Positions 1 to 5,834 of a stretch of DNA of 64,000 nt are shown here, piece after piece (the first letter of the stretch is position 1; each line of letters starts with the position of its first letter). Made by a program: the position numbers and the translations under genes. The notes below the pieces were generated by a model. The model did no database searches, was not told where the DNA came from, and worked only from the letters and a program-made list of their open reading frames with translations. The stretch comes from an uncultured Bacteroidales bacterium (GTDB taxonomy: Bacteria; Bacteroidota; Bacteroidia; Bacteroidales; P3), in assembly GCA_900317285.1 (NCBI GenBank), contig ONGA01000003.1:1-64000 (forward strand). Direction: 5' to 3'.

Positions 1-90
1 CCTATGCTTGTACTACCATTCTCCTATACTTCTCCTTGGGTTCTCCTATGATGCGTATATGATGCTTCTTAGTTGCTCCTATGTCAGGGG
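1..90 (-). repeat. Dispersed CATAGGAG-type intergenic repeat, copy 1
   Basis: Read on the minus strand, these 90 bases match 60083-60172 at 89 of 90 positions (the difference is base 8 here, base 60165 there). A longer, diverged copy lies at 14966-15066. The element contains several spaced TAGGAG words and a direct repeat of GCATCATA. It has no open frame of note and no transposase next to it. It may extend past the left edge of the window. Its function is unknown. Confidence 0.85.
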
Positions 91-94
91 GTGA

Positions 95-129
95 GGTTTG
101 CGGTTTACGGTTTAAGGTTTACGGTTTAT
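95..129 (+). repeat. Five tandem 7-base GGTTTNN units
   Basis: Five consecutive heptamers GGTTTGC, GGTTTAC, GGTTTAA, GGTTTAC and GGTTTAT are read directly, followed by a degenerate unit. The array lies between the dispersed repeat at 1-90 and the terminator of the lipoprotein gene. No coding role is visible. Confidence 0.8.
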
Positions 130-209
130 GGTGTTTTTACGACAACTGAGACAACGAAGACAACCGGGCTCAGTGCAACACGCACTGAGCAGGGCTGACG
201 GGAGAGGGG

Positions 210-247
210 TGGGGAAAAGAACGGGGCGGCTGTAGAGGGCCGCCCCG
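210..247 (-). terminator. Rho-independent terminator of the module 1 lipoprotein gene
   Basis: On the minus strand a 9-bp stem CGGGGCGGC/GCCGCCCCG (222-230 with 239-247) is followed by a T-rich tail, 32 bases after the stop codon. A second perfect 9-bp hairpin, GCTCAGTGC/GCACTGAGC (168-190), lies further downstream without a T-run. Confidence 0.75.
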
Positions 248-279
248 TGAGGGTTGATGTTTTGTTTGATGTCTTGTGA

Positions 280-1971
280 TTAGTTGGCGTCCTGAACGAG
301 GCGGACGGCCATGCCGTGGCTTCTTTGTCCGGAGTAGGGTATAGATAGGGCGGTTGGGGTAAAGTTGATGCAATGTGCTTTAGAGTCACTGTCATGTGTG
401 GATGTCCAGTAGTATCCTCTTTCTGCTGCCCAGGAGGTGCTTGTGCCTTTTCTCAATCCTGCGGTAGGCAGAAATACGCAGCCTGCCCTTTCCAAAAGTG
501 CCCAGTCGGAGGATGAAATGTTATTTGTGGTGTAGTTCGCAGAAGCGCTATTGATGTTGCTTAATGAAACGCTTATGGACGGGAGGGTGAAACTGTCGGG
601 GAAAATAATGACTCCGTGTTTGCTGGATACGGTTGCTTTTACAAATCGCGCATTGCTTGTTCCGTTAACGGTGGAGGCGGAACGAGAATGGAGAAGGTAA
701 TTCCATTCTGCGCTTGACAAAGACCTCCATGTGCCGTGGGTGTTGGAAATGGAGTTGCTTCCCCAGTCGGCTATGTTGTCGTTATAGGTCAAGTCGTTGC
801 TTGCACTCCCGCCTACAATGTATTCGCTGTTGGTCAGGCTTGACGAGTAAGGCAGGTATGCTGTTGCTCCTGTGCCATCGTTGCCGCTGGTGCCCCAACC
901 GAAGAGGTCGATGGGGCTGGAGTAGGATTCCGAGATGTTGTTGTTGGCGGTGCCACGAATTTCGGTCTGTGAGCTGGCGAACTGCCATGTGTCGGAACTG
1001 GCAGTGTATTGCAGGTTACCACGGGAGAAGTATACTTTTTCGCTGCCAGAGATGGAGAATTTGGGGTAGGTCTTAGTGATGGCGGGGCTGCCGGAGACAC
1101 GGATGGTGCAGGGGGCGGGGTAGACTTTTGCGCGTTCCAGCAGGGTGGCGCTGCTGTTATGGTAGACAATTTTGGCCGCTGCGTCCACGCGTCCGGAGCC
1201 GAAGTCGGCGCCGTTGGCATAGTGGCCCTCGATGTCGACGCTGATGGTGCTGGAGCCCAGAGTCAGCAGCACGGGAATCTGGATGCTTTTACTGCCGTTG
1301 GCGGCGACGCTGACTTCAACGTCGTCGAAGTTCATGGTGACACTGGCGGTGCTGGCACTATAGGTGGGGATGTGGCTGACTCCAAGGGGGTTGGGACTTA
1401 CGGTTACAGTGCCACAGAGGGGGTGCGAATTGGAGCTGACGGTGATTTTTTCGAGGAAGAAATCGGCACCATTATAGGCATTGTTGACGTTGACTTGGAT
1501 GGCAGCACAGACGTGTTTGAACTGGAGTTCGGTGGAGTTGGCTTCGGCATAGGCGACCATGGGGAGGTCGAGTTTCTGGCGTCCCTCGCGTTCGTCGTAG
1601 GAGTAGGAACTGGGGATGTTGATGGTGATGTTAGAGCCGGAGACGCTGATGATTCCAGCGGGGAAGCCTGCATACATGGCGTCGCTGTTGTCAATACCGG
1701 TGAGGTAGGCGGCGTCCTCTCCGACGACGACGGTCGCTGTGGTGCCATTGACATTGATTGCATCGTCAGTGGTCCAGTAGACGGCAGTGCCGTTGACGGT
1801 GGTTTTGCTGCCGTTGCTGCCGTGGGTGCTTTCGGCGGAGATGCGGAGTGCACCTTCGGGGATATTGACGGTGTCTTCTTTTTCCTTTTCGCAGGCGGTC
1901 ATAAGGAGGAGGCCGCTGAGGGCTGCCACTGCCAGGGAGGCGAGGTGGCTTGTGAATTTGGAATTCATCAT
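280..1971 (-). CDS. Surface lipoprotein, fimbrillin-like N-terminus with FISUMP-type C-terminus (module 1)
   Basis: A 563-residue protein from ATG 1971 (a second ATG follows at once). The signal peptide ends in a lipobox with Cys27, followed by EKEKED; such an acidic stretch behind the lipid-bearing Cys is the kind of lipoprotein export signal that puts Bacteroidota lipoproteins on the cell surface. Residues about 35-330 resemble fimbrillin/Mfa-like domains (IPEGALRISAE, later VYWTTDDAINVNG). The last 200 residues carry the paralogous-family motifs VYFSRGNLQY, LFGWGTSG, GYYWTSTHD and AVRLVQD. The protein is homologous along its length to 30743-32479. It lies 47 bases after a small peptide gene and shares its promoter. 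The ligand or role is unknown. The longer frame upstream of 1971 is rejected because it lacks the signal peptide. Confidence 0.85.
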   Translation of the reverse strand: MMNSKFTSHLASLAVAALSGLLLMTACEKEKEDTVNIPEGALRISAESTHGSNGSKTTVNGTAVYWTTDDAINVNGTTATVVVGEDAAYLTGIDNSDAMYAGFPAGIISVSGSNITINIPSSYSYDEREGRQKLDLPMVAYAEANSTELQFKHVCAAIQVNVNNAYNGADFFLEKITVSSNSHPLCGTVTVSPNPLGVSHIPTYSASTASVTMNFDDVEVSVAANGSKSIQIPVLLTLGSSTISVDIEGHYANGADFGSGRVDAAAKIVYHNSSATLLERAKVYPAPCTIRVSGSPAITKTYPKFSISGSEKVYFSRGNLQYTASSDTWQFASSQTEIRGTANNNISESYSSPIDLFGWGTSGNDGTGATAYLPYSSSLTNSEYIVGGSASNDLTYNDNIADWGSNSISNTHGTWRSLSSAEWNYLLHSRSASTVNGTSNARFVKATVSSKHGVIIFPDSFTLPSISVSLSNINSASANYTTNNISSSDWALLERAGCVFLPTAGLRKGTSTSWAAERGYYWTSTHDSDSKAHCINFTPTALSIPYSGQRSHGMAVRLVQDAN

Positions 1972-2018
1972 TTTATTGATTGTTCTTTTGTTTGTTAACT
2001 GTGGGAAATGTTGACGGT

Positions 2019-2288
2019 TTAGAAGTAGGAACCGTCGGCGTTGTCGTTGGCGAGCCATCCACTGTTGGCAAGGGAAGCACCGTTCTGGCGATCCTCGATG
2101 GTGCCCTGGGTGTTGAAAGTCTCGGTCCAAAGGGCATCGGCCTCGGTGCGTTCCTCGATGAAGTGGTTGGCTGCATCGGTGAGGTTTCCAAGGGCGACAT
2201 TGACATTGGAGGCGGCGTAGCCCCGTTCGACCTTGAACTGGACGACGGTGAGCTGCGGAGTGAGGTATTCTTTTTTCGTTTTTGTCAT
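2019..2288 (-). CDS. Small peptide gene, first gene of module 1
   Basis: An 89-residue protein from the ATG at 2288 (MTKTKKEYLTPQLTVVQF). It shares with the 62-residue product of 30537-30725 the pattern Y-x-x-P-x-LT-x-V-x-F-x-x-ERG(Y/F)A and, about 20 residues on, FIEER-x-E. The C-terminal halves differ in length and sequence. There is no signal peptide, membrane segment or Cys. Each of the two peptides is followed directly by a homologous surface lipoprotein, so the pair looks like a unit. Its function is unknown; it could be a secreted or processed peptide, a chaperone or a regulator of the lipoprotein. The ATG at 2315 is less likely because the family similarity starts near 2288. Confidence 0.75.
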   Translation of the reverse strand: MTKTKKEYLTPQLTVVQFKVERGYAASNVNVALGNLTDAANHFIEERTEADALWTETFNTQGTIEDRQNGASLANSGWLANDNADGSYF

Positions 2289-2309
2289 TTCTATCCCAAA
2301 TACAGATAT

Positions 2310-2350
2310 GTACAAATAGGTATAAATCAGTGATTTGTACTTATTTGTAC
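2310..2350. promoter_or_regulatory. 41-base palindrome in the module 1 leader
   Basis: Arms 2310-2329 and 2331-2350 around a single central base are complementary at 18 of 20 positions; the other two become G-U pairs in RNA. Each arm holds two GTACAAAT-like words, so the site has four quasi-repeated half sites. It lies between the promoter -7 box (2366-2374) and the start codon at 2288, a typical place for a repressor operator or a leader hairpin. Confidence 0.7.
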
Positions 2351-2365
2351 GATTGGTTTATATTT

Positions 2366-2397
2366 GCAAATATAGATATATTTTCTGAACTGGCAAA
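2366..2397 (-). promoter_or_regulatory. Bacteroidota promoter for module 1
   Basis: On the minus strand TTTG (2394-2397), 19 bases, then TATATTTGC (2366-2374). This is the -33/-7 pair of the Bacteroidota housekeeping sigma factor at ideal spacing. The expected start near 2359 gives a leader of about 70 bases. Confidence 0.85.
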
Positions 2398-2422
2398 AAA
2401 TTTTTTGCCTATTGCCCTAAAG

Positions 2423-2455
2423 GGCAAAAAGAAAGGGAGCGCGCGGGCGCTCCCT
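2423..2455 (-). terminator. Terminator of iorAB
   Basis: On the minus strand a 9-bp stem AGGGAGCGC/GCGCTCCCT (2434-2442 with 2447-2455) is followed by TTTCTTTTTG, 30 bases after the iorB stop codon. Confidence 0.85.
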
Positions 2456-2484
2456 GGAAGGGTTGTCTTGATCGTGTTCGGGGG

Positions 2485-3048
2485 TTACTTGGCGTCGCGA
2501 CCGGCGCGGATGGCCTTGATGTTGGTCTCGACGACGGCGTCGCCCTTGCGGCCGAAGATGGCCTTGATGGCTTTCTCGAGTTCCTCGAAGGGGAGTTCGA
2601 GGTAGGGGGCTGCAGCGCCGAGGAGGACCATGTTGCCGCGGGCGTTGAGTTCCTTGGCGATGGCGTTGGCGTTGAAGCTGACGCATTTCTTCAGCTTGGC
2701 GAGCTCAGCGTTGACCTTCTCAATTGCAGGGTAGTTGCTGATGTTGACGAAGGGGTCGCTGTTGGTGATGACAGCACCGTCGGGGGCGAGGAAGGGGAGG
2801 TAGCGGAGTGCCTCCATGGGCTCGGAGCTGAGGATGATGTCGGCCTTGCCTTCGGGAATGACGTCGGCGAAGATGGGGTCGGAGCTGATGCGGAGGTGGC
2901 TGAAGACGGAGCCGCCGCGCTGGGACATGCCGTGGATTTCGCTCTGTTTGACGTTCATGCCGAGGTTGAGGGCGGCGTCGCTGATGATTTTGGCCACGGA
3001 GACGATACCGTCGCCGCCTACGCCGCAAAGTATGATGTCTTTCTTCAT
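2485..3048 (-). CDS. iorB: Indolepyruvate ferredoxin oxidoreductase, beta (gamma-type) subunit
   Basis: A 187-residue cytoplasmic protein with the pyruvate ferredoxin oxidoreductase gamma-domain fold. It starts with the GVGGDGIVSVAKI nucleotide-loop motif and has the family block HGMSQRGGSVFSHLRI at about residues 39-54. With IorA it would oxidise aryl-2-oxoacids from aromatic amino acid transamination to acyl-CoA, reducing ferredoxin. It is the second gene of the iorAB operon, separated from iorA by a 163-base spacer with inverted low-complexity repeats. Length is normal for the family. Confidence 0.93.
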   Translation of the reverse strand: MKKDIILCGVGGDGIVSVAKIISDAALNLGMNVKQSEIHGMSQRGGSVFSHLRISSDPIFADVIPEGKADIILSSEPMEALRYLPFLAPDGAVITNSDPFVNISNYPAIEKVNAELAKLKKCVSFNANAIAKELNARGNMVLLGAAAPYLELPFEELEKAIKAIFGRKGDAVVETNIKAIRAGRDAK

Positions 3049-3211
3049 TGTTTCTGTTGTTTTTTGTGGGTAGTTAAAGAAGTTAAAGGAAGTTATCGCT
3101 CGCTTTGCTCGCTAGTAGTTAAAGCCAATAGAATCGTCTCTATGTGATGCTGAAGCATTTGTCTTTAACTACTTTGACTACTTTTAACTACTTAACTGCC
3201 TGGTTACCGAT
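3049..3211. repeat. Inverted AGTTAAAG/CTTTAACT spacer between iorA and iorB
   Basis: A 10-bp perfect inverted repeat GTAGTTAAAG/CTTTAACTAC (3115-3124 with 3163-3172; also 3070-3079 on the left) encloses about 40 bases. Several more AGTTAAAG words lie left and TTAACTAC words right. A short tandem GCTCGCTTTGCTCGCT lies at about 3097-3112. The spacer between korB and korC has the same layout. Confidence 0.7.
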
Positions 3212-4798
3212 TTATTTATTTGCCGCAATTCTCTTCTTGTTCTCGACGATGCAGACGCGCTGGGGGATGATGACGGAGACGCCGTTGTAGGCGATTTCCT
3301 CTTCGAGGATGCGCATGAACTCGTCGTGGTTCTTGGGCAGGGGGACGATGGTGCGGATGTGGTCGGGGTCGACGCCGAGGCCCTTGCAGATGTTGAAGAG
3401 CTTCTGGTTGGCGCTGGAGGGCTGGCCGCCGGTCATAGCCGTGATGTCGTTGTCGAGAATCATGATGATGACGTTGGCTTTCTCGTTGACGCAGTCGAGG
3501 AGGCCGGTCATGCCGGAGTGGCCGAAGGTACCGTCGCCGATGACGCCGATGGCGGGGAAGATGCCCATTTCGGCGGCACCCTTAGCCATGGTGACAGAGG
3601 CGCCCATGCAGACGGTGGTGTCGATGGCACCCATGTTGAAGCCGAGGGTGTAGCATCCGATGTCGCCGAAGACGCGGCCGTTGGGGTATTTCTTCATGAC
3701 GTCGACCACAGCTTGGTAGCTGTCGATGTGGGGGCAGCCGACGCAGAGTGCGGGAGGACGGTTGGTGACGACCTCGGGCACGGCGGGACCCTTGGGCATG
3801 GGGTTGCCGAGGGCGATGGCGACCTTCTCGGCGTTGAGTTCACCGTCGCGGCGGATGGTCTCGTCGAGGCGGCCGTGGACGGGCTTGCCTTTGCCGAGGA
3901 AGCCTTTGATGTGCTCTTCGACGAAGGGCTGGCCATCCTCGAGGACGAGGATCTCGTCGCACTCGTCATAGAGTTTGCTGAGCATGTTGAAGGGCATCGG
4001 GTACTGGGTGATTTTCACTACGGGGTAGGGACACTTGCCGCCGGGGAAGTTCTCCTGAAGGTAGTTGAAGGCGATGCCGGTGGTGATGATGCCGCGCTTG
4101 TGGTCGGTGCCGGGGATGTACTGGTTGAAGCCGCTCTCCTCGGAGGATTTGGTGAAAGCGGGCTGCTTGTCGATCAAGCTGCGATAGAGGTTCTTGGCGT
4201 TGGCGGGCAGGAGGACGTAGCTCTTGGGGTCGCTGGGGCTGGAGAGGGGGTTCTGGGCGCGGACGGGCTTGCGCTCGACGCCGGCGCGGCTGTGGGCCAG
4301 GCGGGTGGGGATGCGCATGAGGATGGGGGTGCCCATCTGCTCGGAGAGCTCATAGCCGAAGAAGACCATGTCGTAGGCTTCCTGCTGGTTGGAGGGCTCG
4401 AGCATGGGGATCATGGCCCAGTGGCCGTAGTAGCGGCTGTCCTGCTCGTCCTGGGAGGAGAACATGGAGGGGTCGTCGGCCACGACGATGATGACACCCT
4501 TGGTGCCGATGATGGAGGCGTTCATGAAGGGGTCGCCGCAGACGTTGAGGCCGACGTGCTTCATGCAGGTCATGGCGCGCTTGCCGGAGTAGGCAACGCC
4601 GATGGAGGCCTCGAGGGCGGTCTTCTCGTTGGCACACCAGTTGGCGACGACGCCCTGCTCGCGTGCCTGTTTGCTCTTCATCACATATTCGGTAATCTGG
4701 GTCGACGGGGTGCCGGGATAGCTGTTGATGGCGCTACCACCGGCGTCGATAAATGCCTGGGCAATAGCCTCGTCGCCTAAAAGGAGGAGTTTTGACAT
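3212..4798 (-). CDS. iorA: Indolepyruvate ferredoxin oxidoreductase, alpha subunit, without the C-terminal ferredoxin domain
   Basis: A 528-residue thiamine-diphosphate enzyme. The N-terminal pyrimidine-binding half contains SAINSYPGTPSTQITEYV; the C-terminal half has CVGCPHIDS and the ThDP motif GDGTFGHSGMTGLLDC followed by ILDN. The archaeal-type IorA ends with two [4Fe-4S] clusters, about 100 residues longer; here the chain stops after QRVCIVENKKRIAANK and no CxxCxxC motif is present. I believe this short form is usual in Bacteroidota, but cannot check it here. The gene heads the operon, with a consensus promoter at 4847-4878. Confidence 0.93.
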   Translation of the reverse strand: MSKLLLLGDEAIAQAFIDAGGSAINSYPGTPSTQITEYVMKSKQAREQGVVANWCANEKTALEASIGVAYSGKRAMTCMKHVGLNVCGDPFMNASIIGTKGVIIVVADDPSMFSSQDEQDSRYYGHWAMIPMLEPSNQQEAYDMVFFGYELSEQMGTPILMRIPTRLAHSRAGVERKPVRAQNPLSSPSDPKSYVLLPANAKNLYRSLIDKQPAFTKSSEESGFNQYIPGTDHKRGIITTGIAFNYLQENFPGGKCPYPVVKITQYPMPFNMLSKLYDECDEILVLEDGQPFVEEHIKGFLGKGKPVHGRLDETIRRDGELNAEKVAIALGNPMPKGPAVPEVVTNRPPALCVGCPHIDSYQAVVDVMKKYPNGRVFGDIGCYTLGFNMGAIDTTVCMGASVTMAKGAAEMGIFPAIGVIGDGTFGHSGMTGLLDCVNEKANVIIMILDNDITAMTGGQPSSANQKLFNICKGLGVDPDHIRTIVPLPKNHDEFMRILEEEIAYNGVSVIIPQRVCIVENKKRIAANK

Positions 4799-4846
4799 AA
4801 TGGGTATTTTTTTGTTAATATTATATTGACAATTAATTTTGAAATT

Positions 4847-4878
4847 GCAAAAGTAGGAAAAAAAAATTACATGACAAA
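4847..4878 (-). promoter_or_regulatory. Bacteroidota promoter for iorAB
   Basis: On the minus strand TTTG (4875-4878), 19 bases, TACTTTTGC (4847-4855). The predicted start lies about 40 bases before the iorA ATG. Confidence 0.85.
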
Positions 4879-4937
4879 AGTTTTTTTTATTTTGTTTGTT
4901 TTTTGTATTTTATTGTTTCCATATAAAAAAAAAGTTG

Positions 4938-4946
4938 TATTTTTGC
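4938..4946 (+). promoter_or_regulatory. -7 box for the mannosyltransferase gene
   Basis: TATTTTTGC matches the Bacteroidota -7 element 23 bases before the ATG at 4970. Upstream is poly-T/poly-A rich and no TTTG is at ideal spacing, so only the -7 half is clear. Confidence 0.5.
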
Positions 4947-4969
4947 AGTTCAATTAAAAACGGAATAAT

Positions 4970-5695
4970 ATGTCAGACACACTGGTTATCACACCGACAT
5001 ACAACGAGAAAGAGAACATCGAGGCCATCATACGGAAGGTCTTTTCGCTGCCGAAGGAGTTCGATATGCTTATCATCGAGGACAACTCGCCCGACGGCAC
5101 GGCCGATATTGTGAAGCGGCTGATGCAGGAGTTTCCCGGGCGTCTTTTCATTGTGGAGCGCAAGGGCAAGCTGGGCTTGGGTACGGCGTACCTCGACGGC
5201 ATGCGGTGGGGCAACGAGCACGGCTACGACTATATGATTGAGATGGATGCCGACTTCAGCCACAATCCCGACGACCTGGTGCGGCTCTACGACGCCTGCG
5301 CCTCCGGGAAGGGCGATGTGGTGGTGGGCAGCCGCTATGTGGATGGCAAGATCAGCGTGGTGAACTGGCCGATGGGCCGTCTGATGATGAGCTACTACGC
5401 GTCGAAGTATGTTCGCATGGTCACCGGCATGAAGGTCTGCGACTCGACCGCCGGCTTCGTCTGCTGGAGCCGCCGCGTGCTCGAGAAAATCAAGTTTGAC
5501 AAGGTGAAGTTTGTCGGCTATGCCTTCCAGATAGAGATGAAATATACCGCCACACGCCTGGGATTCAAGGTGTATGAGGTGCCCATTATCTTCACCGACC
5601 GTGTGCTGGGCGTGAGCAAGATGAGCATGAAGATCTTCAAGGAGGCGTTCTTCGGGGTGTTCAACCTGCGGTTCCGCCGCTGGCGCAAATACTGA
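4970..5695 (+). CDS. Polyprenol-phosphate mannosyltransferase (family 2 glycosyltransferase)
   Basis: A 241-residue soluble GT2 enzyme of the dolichol-phosphate mannose synthase (DPM1) type. It has VITPTYNEKENI at the N-terminus, the nucleotide-sugar acidic motif IIEDNSPDGT, the metal-binding EMDADFSHNP and the VVGSRYVDG block, but no C-terminal membrane segments. It would transfer mannose (or a related hexose) from a nucleotide sugar to a polyprenyl phosphate at the inner face of the membrane. It stands as a single gene. The sugar is inferred from the family only. Confidence 0.88.
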   Translation: MSDTLVITPTYNEKENIEAIIRKVFSLPKEFDMLIIEDNSPDGTADIVKRLMQEFPGRLFIVERKGKLGLGTAYLDGMRWGNEHGYDYMIEMDADFSHNPDDLVRLYDACASGKGDVVVGSRYVDGKISVVNWPMGRLMMSYYASKYVRMVTGMKVCDSTAGFVCWSRRVLEKIKFDKVKFVGYAFQIEMKYTATRLGFKVYEVPIIFTDRVLGVSKMSMKIFKEAFFGVFNLRFRRWRKY

Positions 5696-5726
5696 TTACG
5701 ACAAAAATACTTTAATGATTTTGAAA

Positions 5727-5770
5727 CGTTAATTTCCGTGTAATTGTTCGTTAATTTTCCGTTAATGATT
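5727..5770 (+). repeat. Four 11-base units CGTTAATTTCC-like, upstream of the S9 peptidase gene
   Basis: TAAT occurs at 5730, 5741, 5752 and 5763, exactly 11 bases apart, each within a CGTTAATTT-like unit. An inverted ATTAACG is at 5785-5791. The spacing equals one DNA turn, so identical faces would be presented to a protein, or the tract may be intrinsically curved. No TAnnTTTG promoter is visible in this gap. Confidence 0.6.
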
Positions 5771-5834
5771 TATTGTCTGAATTAATTAACGAATAATTGA
5801 CGGCAATTGACGTTCAAAAAAAAGCTTTAACTAT

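Noticed and set aside
95-129. GGTTTNN array as a telomere-like or CRISPR-like repeat
   Set aside because: Only five 7-base units without spacers, in an intergenic position with no cas genes or linear-replicon features nearby.
3326-4780. Long plus-strand frame opposite iorA
   Set aside because: Composition is dominated by Asp, Glu, Val and Gly as expected for the complement of a GC-biased gene; iorA is certain on the minus strand.
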